This document shows, piece after piece, positions 1 to 9,202 of a DNA stretch of 64,000 nucleotides. The notes under the pieces are model-generated. The model saw only the letters and a program-made list of their open reading frames with translations, was not told the origin of the DNA and searched no databases. The position numbers and the translations under genes were made by a program. Source of the DNA: Streptomyces nigrescens (GTDB taxonomy: Bacteria; Actinomycetota; Actinomycetes; Streptomycetales; Streptomycetaceae); contig AP026073.1 of the NCBI GenBank assembly GCA_024349765.1, forward strand, positions 4,402,001 to 4,466,000, read 5' to 3'. Position 1 is the stretch's first letter. Every line of letters begins with the position of its first letter.

Positions 1-1700
1 TTGAGCGCGCACAGGGTGAACTCCAGCCCGGCCGGCATGGACTTGGCGACGCCGAGGAGGAAGCGGGCGACCTTGTCGGCGGACTCGATGATCCGCAGCG
101 GCGCCTTGGCCTTGCCGCCGCTGTCGCCGACCAGCCGGGCGTCCGCCGCCAGCAGGCTCAGCAGCCCCGCCAGGTCGTCACCGGCCGCCGCGGCCAGGAA
201 CCGTTCGGTCAGATCGCGCTGCTGCTCCGGATCCACCTCGTAGCGCGGGCTGCCCTCCTCGACGTGGCGCCGGGCCCGGCCCGCCAGTTGGCGCACCGCG
301 GCCTCGCTCCGGTCGAGGACCGCGCCGATCTCCGCGTAGGGGTAGCCGAACGCCTCGCGCAGTACGAACACCGCGCGTTCCAGAGGGGAGAGCGACTCCA
401 TGACGACGAGCACCGCGAGGGTCACGGTCTCGGCGAACACCGCCCGCTCCGCGCCGTCCGGCGGGCTCCCGGCGGCGTCCGTCGCCAGCGGCTCGGGCAA
501 CCAGGGCCCCACGTAGGACTCGCGCCGCGACTGGACCTGGCGCAGCCGGTCGATGGCCAGCCGGGTGGTGATCCGTACGAGGAAGGCGCGCGGCTCGCGG
601 ACCTCGGCGCGCTCCACGCCGGCCCAGCGCAACCAGGCGTCCTGCACCACGTCCTCGGCGTCGGCCACCCGGCCGAGCATCCGGTAGGCCACCCCGAACA
701 GAACGGGCCGGTATTCCTCGAAGACCTCGGTCGCGGTATCGCTTCGCACCCGCCCATCCCACCCGCCGACCCGGCCGTTGTCCAGCGCAAACGCCCCGGT
801 GCGAGCCACGCCACTGCCCCGGCGGGCGAGGCGCGGCCGCACCCCGGCGCCCAGCACCACGCCCGCGCCCACCAGCAGGCTGCCGCCCAGCTGGGCCGGG
901 CCGTATCCGCCGGTTCCGACCAGTGGCGCGGTGAGTGCGGCGAACACCGGGATCAGGCCGGAGAAGAGAGTGGCGCGTTGGACGCCGATCCGCTGGATGC
1001 CGGCGTACCAGCAGACGAAGCCGACGACGGTGACGATGACGGCCTGCCAACCGAGGGCGGCCGCCTCGACCGCGTCCGGCATCCGCAGCCGGCCGGCGCC
1101 CCCGGTGACCGCGCCGACGACGGTGGCCTCCACCGCGGCGAGCGCGCTGACCACCGCCGACAGCAGCCGGGGGCCGAGCGGCGGCAGGACGGGCACCGCC
1201 AGTACGGCGAAGCCCACCTCCCCGCACAGCGCGGCCACCGACCAGAACAGGCCCGGCGCGTCGGTGCGTCCCCACCCCTGGACGACCCAGGCGCCGGCGG
1301 CCACCAGGAGGGCGCCGCGTACCACGGCCGGGCTCGGCCGGCGCCCCGCCAGGGTGGGCACGAGCACGGCGACGACCACCGGGGCACAGCCGACGAACAC
1401 CCCCGGCACGGCCGGTTCCGCGGTGCGTTCGGCCGCCAGGATCGCGAGGTTGAAGCCGAGCATGCCGAGGGCGGCGAGCAGGGCGAGGCGTCCCCACTGG
1501 CGGCCGGTGAGGGCGCGCAGCGGCGGGCCGGCGCGGCGGCCGACGAGGGCGAGCAGGATCAGGGCGGCGAGGCCGTAGCGCAGGGCCTGGCCGCCCGCCC
1601 ACGGGTAGTCGCCCAGCAGGCTGTTGGCGGTGAAGGAGCCGCCCACCAGGAAGCAGGCGAAGGCGGCGCAGAGCGCGCCGTGCAGCGGAGTCCGGTTCAT
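1..1700 (-). CDS. DMT/EamA transporter fused in frame to an ECF41-type sigma factor (3' partial)
   Basis: One uninterrupted minus-strand frame runs from an ATG at 1700 to the window edge. Residues 1 to about 295 are a hydrophobic ten-helix DMT/EamA permease, which usually exports small metabolites. After a short Arg-rich linker, residue 318 onward is an ECF sigma factor. Its region 2 has VADAEDVVQDAWLRW, the ECF41 signature WLPEP is present, region 4 reads PYAEIGAVLDRSEAAVRQL, and a SnoaL-like C-terminal extension has DSGGK in place of the family's DGGGR. I checked the triplets between 750 and 1000 and found no stop. The sigma factor could instead start alone at a GTG at 749, but the transporter then has no stop codon of its own. 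A fusion or a sequencing indel are both possible. Each half is recognised confidently; the fusion is the uncertain part. Confidence 0.75.
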   Translation of the reverse strand, partial: MNRTPLHGALCAAFACFLVGGSFTANSLLGDYPWAGGQALRYGLAALILLALVGRRAGPPLRALTGRQWGRLALLAALGMLGFNLAILAAERTAEPAVPGVFVGCAPVVVAVLVPTLAGRRPSPAVVRGALLVAAGAWVVQGWGRTDAPGLFWSVAALCGEVGFAVLAVPVLPPLGPRLLSAVVSALAAVEATVVGAVTGGAGRLRMPDAVEAAALGWQAVIVTVVGFVCWYAGIQRIGVQRATLFSGLIPVFAALTAPLVGTGGYGPAQLGGSLLVGAGVVLGAGVRPRLARRGSGVARTGAFALDNGRVGGWDGRVRSDTATEVFEEYRPVLFGVAYRMLGRVADAEDVVQDAWLRWAGVERAEVREPRAFLVRITTRLAIDRLRQVQSRRESYVGPWLPEPLATDAAGSPPDGAERAVFAETVTLAVLVVMESLSPLERAVFVLREAFGYPYAEIGAVLDRSEAAVRQLAGRARRHVEEGSPRYEVDPEQQRDLTERFLAAAAGDDLAGLLSLLAADARLVGDSGGKAKAPLRIIESADKVARFLLGVAKSMPAGLEFTLCAL

Positions 1701-1795
1701 GAGACGGACGCTAGGAAGAGCGGCGGACCGTCTTAAGGTCCACTTCAGCGGCTGCGTAGGGGACCACTTGGCGGCGGCGGAACGGGGGACCTGCG
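1701..1795. promoter_or_regulatory. Divergent promoter region between transporter and MocR genes
   Basis: These 95 bases separate two divergently read genes, so both promoters and the operator of the MocR regulator are expected here. A GGGGGA ribosome binding site precedes the MocR ATG. No clear -10/-35 pair could be assigned. Confidence 0.45.
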
Positions 1796-3316
1796 ATGTC
1801 TGACGACAACGGGCGTGCCGGCGACGGGAGTTGGACCGCCGCCTGGGAGCTGCTGCTGCCGACGGCCGGCGCGCCCCGGCGGCGGCGCGGCCGCGCGCTC
1901 CAGGAGGCGCTGCGCGAGGCGGTCCGATCGGGCCGGCTGGCGGCCGGGACCCGGCTGCCGTCGGGCCGGGAACTGGCCGCCGATCTCGGGGTCTCGCGCG
2001 GTCTGGTGACCGAGGCGTACGAGCAGCTGACCGCCGAGGGCTATCTGGACAGCCGGCGCGGCGCGGGCACCTGGGTCGGCGGTGCGGTGCGCGGCGCGGG
2101 CACCTGGGTCGGCGGTGCGGTGCGCGGCGCGCGCCCGCCGAGGAACGCCGTGGCCCCCGCGGCCGGCACCCCGTTCATCGACTTCACCCCCGGCACCCCC
2201 GACCTCTCGCTGTTCCCACGAGCGGCCTGGTCGGCCGCCCACCGCCGGGCGCTGCACCGGCTGCCGCACCGCGCCCTCGGCTACCCGGATCCGCGCGGCC
2301 TGCCCGAACTGCGCCGGGAACTGGCGCAGTTGCTGACCCGGCGGCGCGGTGTGGCCGCCGATCCGGAGCGGCTGGTGGTGTGTTCGGGCGTGGCCCAGGC
2401 GATGACACTGCTCGGCTTCGCGCTGCGCGCGGCCGGACACCGGGCGGTGGCCGTGGAGGACCCGGGCAGCCCCGAGCACGCCCAGCTGTTCGCCGCAGCC
2501 GGGCTGGCGTCCGTACCGGTGCCGCTGGACGGTGAGGGCCCGGTCATGGCGGAGCTGGCGGCTTCCGGGGCGCGGGCCGCGGTACTGACGCCGTCCCACC
2601 AGTTCCCCTCCGGGACGGCCGTGCCGGCGGCCCGCCGGGCGGAGCTGCTGGGCTGGGCGCGGGCGGCCGGCGGGCTGCTCGTCGAGGACGACTACGACGG
2701 CGACTTCCGCTACGACCGGGCTCCGGTCGGCGCGTTGCAGGGCCTGGATCCGGAACGGGTGGCGTACACCGGCTCGGTGAGCAAGTCGCTGGCGCCGGGG
2801 CTGCGGCTGGGCTGGCTGGTGGTGCCCGGATGGCTGGCCGACGACGTGGTGGCCCGTAAGCGGACGATGGACCTGGGCAATCCGGTGCTGGACCAGGCGC
2901 TGCTGGCCGAGCTCATCGCCCGGGGCGACTACGACCGCCAGCTGCGCCGTTGCCAGCGCGCCTACCGGGAGCGCCGGGACGCGCTGACCGCGGCGCTGGC
3001 CGCGCACTGCCCGGGCGCCGAGGTGACCGGCATCGCCGCCGGACTGCACGTCATCGTCACGCTGCCCGCGGCGTACGGGGCCGAGGCGGAGCTGCTCGCC
3101 CGGGCCCGGCGGGCAGGACTGGCGCTGCGCGCGCTGTCCGCCTACAGGAGCGCGCCCGCGCCGCCGGGCGACGGGCGGGTCCGACTGGTCCTGGGGTACG
3201 CCCATCTGGCCCCGTCGGACCTCGACCGCGGGGTACGGCTGCTGGGCACACTGCGCCGGGACCGGTCGCGGGGACGGGGCGTGGCCCCGGCCCGGAACGG
3301 GAGCACCGGCCGGTAA
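1796..3316 (+). CDS. MocR/PdxR-type GntR regulator with aminotransferase domain
   Basis: A 506-residue chimeric regulator. The N-terminal winged helix (about 20-90) has the GntR pattern SGRELAADLGVSRGLVTEAY. A linker follows, then a fold-type I aminotransferase-like domain binding PLP, with DDYDGDFRYDR and the Schiff-base lysine in GSVSKSLAPGLRLGW. MocR proteins use the enzyme-like domain as an effector sensor. The linker carries an exact 11-residue tandem duplication, making the protein slightly longer than the usual 460-490 residues. Divergence from the transporter at 1-1700 suggests it controls that exporter, but its ligand cannot be told. The ATG at 1796 follows a GGGGGA site. Confidence 0.9.
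   Translation: MSDDNGRAGDGSWTAAWELLLPTAGAPRRRRGRALQEALREAVRSGRLAAGTRLPSGRELAADLGVSRGLVTEAYEQLTAEGYLDSRRGAGTWVGGAVRGAGTWVGGAVRGARPPRNAVAPAAGTPFIDFTPGTPDLSLFPRAAWSAAHRRALHRLPHRALGYPDPRGLPELRRELAQLLTRRRGVAADPERLVVCSGVAQAMTLLGFALRAAGHRAVAVEDPGSPEHAQLFAAAGLASVPVPLDGEGPVMAELAASGARAAVLTPSHQFPSGTAVPAARRAELLGWARAAGGLLVEDDYDGDFRYDRAPVGALQGLDPERVAYTGSVSKSLAPGLRLGWLVVPGWLADDVVARKRTMDLGNPVLDQALLAELIARGDYDRQLRRCQRAYRERRDALTAALAAHCPGAEVTGIAAGLHVIVTLPAAYGAEAELLARARRAGLALRALSAYRSAPAPPGDGRVRLVLGYAHLAPSDLDRGVRLLGTLRRDRSRGRGVAPARNGSTGR
2056..2131. repeat. 33-bp tandem duplication in the MocR linker
   Basis: A 33-base unit beginning at 2061 is repeated exactly from 2094, with about 2.3 copies in total. The period is divisible by three, so it adds 11 residues (GAGTWVGGAVR twice) without breaking the frame. 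It lies between the DNA-binding and aminotransferase domains. Confidence 0.9.
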
Positions 3317-3508
3317 CCGTCCGGCCGCCGGAGCGCGCCCCGGCGGCCCGGTACAGGCTGTGGGCGGCGGCGTGTACGGGCAGCGTCATCGTCGCGGCGC
3401 AGTCCTGGCCATCCCCCCTCCGTCTTGCGACCATGACCCGGACCCGACCGGTCCCCTGGGCCGGGCCGGCGTGCAGCGCACCCCCGCACCGCCCGTGAAC
3501 CACTGCGC

Positions 3509-3530
3509 GTTCACCGGGAGTTCGACCGCG
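3509..3530 (+). promoter_or_regulatory. PHO box (PhoP binding site)
   Basis: Two adjacent 11-bp direct repeat units, GTTCACCGGGA and GTTCGACCGCG, match the Streptomyces PhoP repeat consensus. The site is 62 bases upstream of the PhoD-type phosphatase start and on the same strand. Induction by phosphate starvation through PhoR-PhoP is inferred. Confidence 0.75.
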
Positions 3531-3591
3531 GGGCACCGAACAGCGATACGAACAGGTCATCAGTGAGTCGGTCGAGGCATGGAGGTTGGAG

Positions 3592-5175
3592 ATGGCGCAG
3601 GGATCCGGCGGTGGCTGGGGGCGGCGCGCGGTGCTGCGGGGTGCGGCGGCGGGGTCCGCGGCGCTGGCGCTGCCCGCGCCCGCCGGGGCCGCGCCCGCGC
3701 TGGCCCGCGGTGGGCGGCCGAGTGCCGACTGGGGCGTGCAGGTCGGGGACGTGACGACGTCCTCGGGCCTGGTGTGGGTGCGGTCCGACCGGCCGGCCCG
3801 GATGGTGGTGCAGACCGCGGCGACCGAGTCGTTCCGCGATGCGGAGACCACGCAGACCTGGCGCGGCCCGGTCCTCGGCGCGGGTACGGACTTCACCGGC
3901 GTCACCCCGCTGCACGGCCTGCCGCCCGGCGAGCAGGTCCACTACCGGGTGCTGCTGGCCGACCCGGACGATCCGCGGCGCACCGGCGAGCCGGTGACCG
4001 GCACCTTCCGTACCGCTCCCGAGGGGCGCCACGCCGACGTGCGGTTCCTCTGGTCGGGCGATCTGGCCGGCCAGGGCTGGGGCATCAACCCGGACCGCGG
4101 CGGCTACCGCGTCTACGAGGACATGCGGCGCCGGAACCCGGACTTCTTCCTGTGCAGCGGCGACAACATCTACGCCGACAACCCGATCACCGAGCGGGTG
4201 ACGCTGCCGGACGGCCGCATCTGGCGGAACGTGACGACCGAGGAGAAGGCGAAGGTCGCCGAGACGCTTCAGGAGTTCCGCGGCGCGTTCCGCTACAACC
4301 TGCTGGATACGAACCTGCGCCGGTTCAACGCCCAGGTGCCGACGATCACCCAGTGGGACGACCACGAGGTGCACAACAACTGGTACCCGGGGCAACTGCT
4401 CGACGACGACCGGTACACCGAGAAGCGCACGGACGTGCTCTCCGCGCGGTCGCTGCGGGCCTTCGCCGAGTACTTCCCGATCCGTACGCTGCGGCCGGAC
4501 GGCACCGGGCGGGTCTACCGGGTGGTGCACCACGGCCCGCTGCTGGACGTCTTCGTGCTGGACATGCGGCGCTACCGCAACGCCAATTCGCCGGACCGGC
4601 AGACCGACGACCCGCAGGGCATCCTCGGGGCGGAGCAGCTGCGCTGGCTCAAGCGTGAGCTGTCCCGCTCACGTGCGGTGTGGAAGGTGATCGCCTCGGA
4701 CATGCCGCTGGGGCTGGTCGTCCCGGACGGCAGGACGAACTTCGAGGCGGTGGCGCAGGGCGATCCGGGGGCTCCGCTGGGGCGGGAGCTGCAGCTGGCG
4801 GAGCTGCTGCGGCACATCAAGCACGCCCGGGTGACCGGCACGGTGTGGATCACCACGGACGTGCACTACACCTCGGCGCAGCACTACGCGCCGGAGCGGG
4901 CGGCGTTCCGGGACTTCGCGCCGTTCTGGGAGTTCGTGTCGGGGCCGCTGAACGCGGGCGGGTTCCAGGCCGTGAAGCTTGATGGAACGTTCGGGCCGGA
5001 GCAGGCGTTCATCAAGGCACCGGACCGCGCGAACGTCTCCCCGGCGGAGAGTCCGCAGTACTTCGGCGAGATCGACATCGACGGGGGAAGCGGGGAGCTG
5101 ACGGTGCGGCTGCGTCAGGAGGGCGGGGACGTGTTGTTCAGCAAGGTGCTCCAACCCGGACGGGTAGGACAGTAG
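3592..5175 (+). CDS. phoD: Secreted PhoD-family alkaline phosphatase
   Basis: A 527-residue calcium/iron-type phosphodiesterase-phosphatase of the PhoD family, predicted to release phosphate from organic esters outside the cell. The N-terminus carries a twin-arginine motif (RRAVLRG, from residue 11) and an Ala-rich hydrophobic stretch typical of Tat export. A fibronectin-like N-terminal domain precedes the metallophosphatase domain, with CSGDNIYAD near 190, WDDHEVHNNW near 255 and TTDVHYTS near 422. The ATG at 3592 is preferred because GGAGG lies six bases upstream; an in-frame TTG at 3586 has no such site. The PHO box upstream supports the assignment. The gene appears monocistronic. Confidence 0.92.
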   Translation: MAQGSGGGWGRRAVLRGAAAGSAALALPAPAGAAPALARGGRPSADWGVQVGDVTTSSGLVWVRSDRPARMVVQTAATESFRDAETTQTWRGPVLGAGTDFTGVTPLHGLPPGEQVHYRVLLADPDDPRRTGEPVTGTFRTAPEGRHADVRFLWSGDLAGQGWGINPDRGGYRVYEDMRRRNPDFFLCSGDNIYADNPITERVTLPDGRIWRNVTTEEKAKVAETLQEFRGAFRYNLLDTNLRRFNAQVPTITQWDDHEVHNNWYPGQLLDDDRYTEKRTDVLSARSLRAFAEYFPIRTLRPDGTGRVYRVVHHGPLLDVFVLDMRRYRNANSPDRQTDDPQGILGAEQLRWLKRELSRSRAVWKVIASDMPLGLVVPDGRTNFEAVAQGDPGAPLGRELQLAELLRHIKHARVTGTVWITTDVHYTSAQHYAPERAAFRDFAPFWEFVSGPLNAGGFQAVKLDGTFGPEQAFIKAPDRANVSPAESPQYFGEIDIDGGSGELTVRLRQEGGDVLFSKVLQPGRVGQ

Positions 5176-5258
5176 GGACCAATGCCCCGATTGCGTCTTT
5201 TACCCGTCGGACACAATGTGTTGGCGACCAGGCAACACCTGTCGGCGAGGCTGTGTGC

Positions 5259-6656
5259 ATGACTGAAGCAACCTCTGCCAAAACCTCCCGCCGTCACCAC
5301 TGGCGGCGGGAGCTCGTCGAGCTGGCGGCCCTGTTCACGGCCGTCGCGGTGGCCGACGCGGTCGCCAACACCGTCGCACACGGCCCGTCCGGGCCGGGGC
5401 TGCTGTGCGCCTCCGCGGTGGCCCTGCTCGCCACGGCCGGCTTCCACGTCTGGTGGTCACGGCGCCACGACCACGCCCCGCCGCCGACCGATACCGGCGC
5501 CACGGCGCCGTCCCCGGCCGGTGCGTCCCCCAGGGCCGCCGGCAAGGAGACGACGCTGTGGCGGATGCGGACCACGGTCCGCGACGCACCGGGCAGCCTG
5601 GCCGCGCTGTGCACGGCACTGGCCGCCCGGGAGGTGGACATCCTCAGCCTGCAGACCCACCCGCTGTCCGAGGGGACCGTCGACGAGTTCCTGCTGCGCG
5701 CGCCGGCCCCGCTGACGCCCGCCGAGCTCACCCGTACGGTGGCCGGCGCCGGCGGCGTCCACAGCTGGCTGGAGCGGGCCGACGCGCACGACCTCGTCGA
5801 CGCACCGACCCGGATGCTCGGCCTGGCGACCCGTACCGCCCTGGATTCCGCCGAACTCCCGCTGGCGCTGCGGCAGTTGCTGGGGCGCTGCACGATCCAC
5901 TCGGTGCCCGCCCGCTCGCTGACCGGTCAGCCGCTGGCCGAGCAGGTGCCCGCGGAGGGCGTGCTGGAGGACCATGTGATGAAGTTCCGCGACCCCTCCG
6001 GGGGTTCGCTCACGATCGAAAGGCCGCAGTTGCCGTTCACCCCCACCGAGTTCGCCCGGGTGCGGGCACTGGTCGAGCTGGACACCCGGCTGGGCCAGCG
6101 GGTGCCGCCGCGGCGGGACGTGCTGACCCTGCCCGAGGGCAACGAGATCACCGTCCGCCGCGCCGACACCTCCGATCTGGTCGCGGCCCGGGAGATGCAC
6201 GACCGCTGCTCGGCGCGGACCCTCGCGCTGCGCTACCACGGCCCGGTCGGGGACGCGGACCGCTACCTCGGCCATCTGCTCAGCCCGCGCTTCGGCCGCA
6301 CCCTGGCGGTGGAGACCGCGTCCGGCCGGCTGGTGGCGCTCGGCCATCTGCTCTGGGACGGCGACGAGACCGAGGTCGCCCTGCTGGTCGAGGACGCCTG
6401 GCAACAGCGCGGCATCGGCGCCGAGCTGCTGCGCCGGCTGGTGGCGATGGCGGCCGAGACCGGCTGCGAGAGCGTGTACGCGATCACCCAGGCGTCCAAC
6501 ACCGGCATGGTCGCCGCGATGCGCGGCCTCGGCCTGCCGCTGGACTACCAGATCGAGGAGGGCACACTGGTGATCACGGCCCGCCCGGCCGGCCTGCCCG
6601 CCCGGCGGGAGCCCCGGGAGACCGTGCACATCCAGGACGCGACCGGCCGCCGCTGA
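5259..6656 (+). CDS. ACT-like/GNAT acetyltransferase with N-terminal membrane segments
   Basis: A 465-residue protein. Two hydrophobic stretches (about 19-40 and 48-68) are followed by a disordered Pro/Ala linker, an ACT-like regulatory domain (near 95-165, TVRDAPGSLAALCTALA) and a C-terminal GNAT N-acetyltransferase domain with the acetyl-CoA loop QQRGIGAELLRRL. The substrate is unknown; the ACT-like domain suggests small-ligand control. The ATG at 5259 follows GCGAGG; a GTG two codons upstream is less well placed. It stands alone between phoD and the DUF885 gene. Confidence 0.82.
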   Translation: MTEATSAKTSRRHHWRRELVELAALFTAVAVADAVANTVAHGPSGPGLLCASAVALLATAGFHVWWSRRHDHAPPPTDTGATAPSPAGASPRAAGKETTLWRMRTTVRDAPGSLAALCTALAAREVDILSLQTHPLSEGTVDEFLLRAPAPLTPAELTRTVAGAGGVHSWLERADAHDLVDAPTRMLGLATRTALDSAELPLALRQLLGRCTIHSVPARSLTGQPLAEQVPAEGVLEDHVMKFRDPSGGSLTIERPQLPFTPTEFARVRALVELDTRLGQRVPPRRDVLTLPEGNEITVRRADTSDLVAAREMHDRCSARTLALRYHGPVGDADRYLGHLLSPRFGRTLAVETASGRLVALGHLLWDGDETEVALLVEDAWQQRGIGAELLRRLVAMAAETGCESVYAITQASNTGMVAAMRGLGLPLDYQIEEGTLVITARPAGLPARREPRETVHIQDATGRR

Positions 6657-6809
6657 GGCCGGACCACGGCCCGCGGTCCGGCCGGGTGGCGCGCACCACC
6701 CGGCCGGCCGCTCACCGCGCCCCGCGAAGGCAATGACGCCGTAAAGTGACAGGCACGTAGGGGCTGTTGATGGTGACGCGGCGGGTCGATCCGTACGAGG
6801 ATGGTCCAC

Positions 6810-8504
6810 ATGCCCCACACCACTACTCCCGCGAGCGGCCCACTGCCCCGTCAGGTCGCCGACGCCTATGTCGACGCACTCGTCGAACTGGACCCCATCA
6901 CCGGCACCTTCCTCGGCGTCCGGGAGAGCTCCTCGAAGCTCCCCGACTTCTCCCCGACGGGCCAGGAAGCACTGGCCCAGCTCGCCCGCACGACGCTGGA
7001 GCGACTCACCGAGGCGGAGGCCCGGCCGGGCGCGGAACACCCCACCGAGAAGGTCTGCGCGCGGCTGCTGCGCGAGCGGCTCACCGCCGAGCTGGCGGTG
7101 CACGAGGCGGGCGAGGGCCTGCGCGCGGTCAGCAACCTCAGCTCGCCGCTGCACCACGCCCGCCAGGCAATCATCCTCACCCCCTCTGAGACCGAGGAGG
7201 ACTGGGCGGCGATCGCCCAGCGGGTGCGGGCGCTGCCGGCCGCCCTGGAGGGCTACCGCGCCGCACTGGACGCCGGCCGCAAGCGCGACCTGCCCGCCGG
7301 ACCGCTCCAAGTCGCCACGGTCATCGGCCAGTTGGACGAATGGATCGGCACCGACCGCAGCTGGTTCGCCGAGTTCACCGAGTCCGGCCCCGACGCGCTG
7401 CGCGCCGAGCTGACCGAGGCCGCCGGGGTGGCCACCGGCGCGCTGGTGGAGCTGCGCGACTGGTTCCGCGACGTCTACGCCCCGGCCATCGAGGGCGCCC
7501 CGGACGTGGTGGGCCGGGAACGCTACATCCGGCTCGTCCGTTTCTTCAGCGGCACCGACCTCGACGCGGACGAGGCGTACGCGTACGGCTGGTCGGAGTT
7601 CTACCGGCTGCTGGCCGAGATGGAGACCGAGGCGGAGCGGGTGCTGCCCGGCGCGAAGACGCCGTGGGAGGCGCTGGCCTGGTGCGACGAGCACGGCGAG
7701 GCGGTCGAGGGGGTCGAGGAGACCCGCCAGTGGCTGCAGTCGCTGATGGACGAGGCCATCGACGGCCTGGACGGCACGCACTTCGAACTCGCCGAGCGGG
7801 TGCGCCGGGTGGAGTCCATGATCGCCCCGCCCGGCAGCGCCGCCGCCCCGTACTACACCCAGCCGTCGCTGGACTTCTCCCGCCCCGGCCGCACCTGGCT
7901 CCCGACCATGGGCGAGACCCGCTTCCCGGTGTACGACCTGGTCTCCACCTGGTACCACGAGGGCGTGCCCGGCCATCACCTCCAGCTGGCGCAGTGGGCG
8001 CACGTCGCCGATGCGCTCTCCCGCTACCAGACGACGGTGGGCATGGTCAGCGCCAACGTCGAGGGCTGGGCGCTCTACGCCGAGCGGCTCATGGACGAAC
8101 TGGGCTTCCTGACCACGCCGGAGCGCCGGCTGGGCTACCTGGACGCCCAGATGATGCGGGCCATCCGCGTCATCATCGACATCGGCATGCACCTGGAGCT
8201 GGAGATCCCCGCGGACTCGCCGTTCCACCCGGGCGAGCGCTGGACGCCGCAGCTGGCGCACGAGTTCCTGGCGAGCCACTGCAGCCGCCCGGCCGAGTTC
8301 GTCGAGAGCGAGATCATCCGCTACCAGGGCATGGCCGGCCAGGCCATCGGCTACAAGCTCGGCGAGCGCATCTGGCTCCAGGGCCGCGAGGCCGCCCGTG
8401 CCCGCCACGGCGCCGACTTCGACCTCAAGGCCTGGCACATGGCCGCCCTCTCCCAGGGCTCCCTGGGCCTGGACGACCTGCTGAGCGAACTCTCGGCGCT
8501 CTGA
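6810..8504 (+). CDS. DUF885 family metallopeptidase
   Basis: A 564-residue protein of the DUF885 family, related to zinc metallopeptidases. The metal-binding motif is visible as WYHEGVPGHHLQ near residue 381, with a downstream helix containing a conserved EGWALYAERL that supplies a further ligand. No signal peptide is seen, so it is probably cytoplasmic. An in-frame ATG at 6801 is possible, but GAGG ending at 6800 is correctly spaced only for 6810. The physiological substrate is not known for this family. Confidence 0.88.
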   Translation: MPHTTTPASGPLPRQVADAYVDALVELDPITGTFLGVRESSSKLPDFSPTGQEALAQLARTTLERLTEAEARPGAEHPTEKVCARLLRERLTAELAVHEAGEGLRAVSNLSSPLHHARQAIILTPSETEEDWAAIAQRVRALPAALEGYRAALDAGRKRDLPAGPLQVATVIGQLDEWIGTDRSWFAEFTESGPDALRAELTEAAGVATGALVELRDWFRDVYAPAIEGAPDVVGRERYIRLVRFFSGTDLDADEAYAYGWSEFYRLLAEMETEAERVLPGAKTPWEALAWCDEHGEAVEGVEETRQWLQSLMDEAIDGLDGTHFELAERVRRVESMIAPPGSAAAPYYTQPSLDFSRPGRTWLPTMGETRFPVYDLVSTWYHEGVPGHHLQLAQWAHVADALSRYQTTVGMVSANVEGWALYAERLMDELGFLTTPERRLGYLDAQMMRAIRVIIDIGMHLELEIPADSPFHPGERWTPQLAHEFLASHCSRPAEFVESEIIRYQGMAGQAIGYKLGERIWLQGREAARARHGADFDLKAWHMAALSQGSLGLDDLLSELSAL

Positions 8505-8601
8505 GGGGAGTTCGCGGTACACCGGGGCCGGGTCCGGCAGGGAGCTGCCGGACCCGGTACGGGACCGCCGGGCCCCGCCGCCCGGTTCTCGCCCGGCCCG
8601 C

Positions 8602-9108
8602 TCAGCAGCCGCACTCCCCCTCGCCGACCGGGGCCGTCAGCGGGTCGACGGGCCGGGTCCGGGTGCCCTGCCAGGTCTCGGTCGGGTAGCCCTCGCGGAT
8701 CCAGTACTCGATGCCGCCGAGCATCTCCTTGACGCGGTAGCCGAGCCGGGCCAGGGCGAGGGCGGCGCGGGTGGCGCCGTCGCAGCCGGGGCCCCAGCAG
8801 TGCACGACGACCGGCACCTCCGGGTCGAGCAGCTGCCGGGCGTCCGCGGGGATCCGGGCGGTGGGCAGGTGGACGGCGCCGGGGACGTGGCCCTGGTCCC
8901 AGGCGGCGGTGCTGCGGGAGTCGACCACGACGAAGTCCGTGGCGCCGGCCGCAAGGGCGGTGTGCACATCGGCGACGTCGGTGTGGAAGGCGAGCCGCGC
9001 GGCGAAGTACGCGGCGGCGTCGGCCGGCGCGGCCGGCGGGGTGGCGAGTACCGGGCTGGCGGGGGCGGCCGGGGACTGCCGGGCCGGGCGGGGCTGCTGA
9101 GTGATCAT
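8602..9108 (-). CDS. Rhodanese-like sulfurtransferase
   Basis: A 168-residue single-domain rhodanese. A Pro/Ala-rich N-terminus precedes the domain: VVVDSRSTAAWDQGHVPGAVHLP is the CH2-A type motif, and the active-site loop contains the catalytic cysteine in CWGPGCDGA. It would transfer sulfane sulfur or act as a binding module. Its C-terminus ends GECGC, adding two cysteines that could bind metal or relay persulfide. It diverges from the Lrp/AsnC regulator 94 bases away, which suggests regulation by that protein. Confidence 0.88.
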   Translation of the reverse strand: MITQQPRPARQSPAAPASPVLATPPAAPADAAAYFAARLAFHTDVADVHTALAAGATDFVVVDSRSTAAWDQGHVPGAVHLPTARIPADARQLLDPEVPVVVHCWGPGCDGATRAALALARLGYRVKEMLGGIEYWIREGYPTETWQGTRTRPVDPLTAPVGEGECGC

Positions 9109-9202
9109 GGCGGTAAATCTATGGTCCGCCGCGGCGGCCGAGAACCGACGATCCCCGGCGGAACCCTTGCCGTACCGGGGATTCCACTGCTAGACAGCGC
9201 AG

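Noticed and set aside
178-1602. A 474-codon minus-strand frame
   Set aside because: It overlaps the transporter/sigma frame in another phase and is Arg/Gly/Pro-rich without domains.
5457-8522. A 1021-codon minus-strand open frame
   Set aside because: It spans two recognised plus-strand genes and their gap; composition is typical of a GC shadow.
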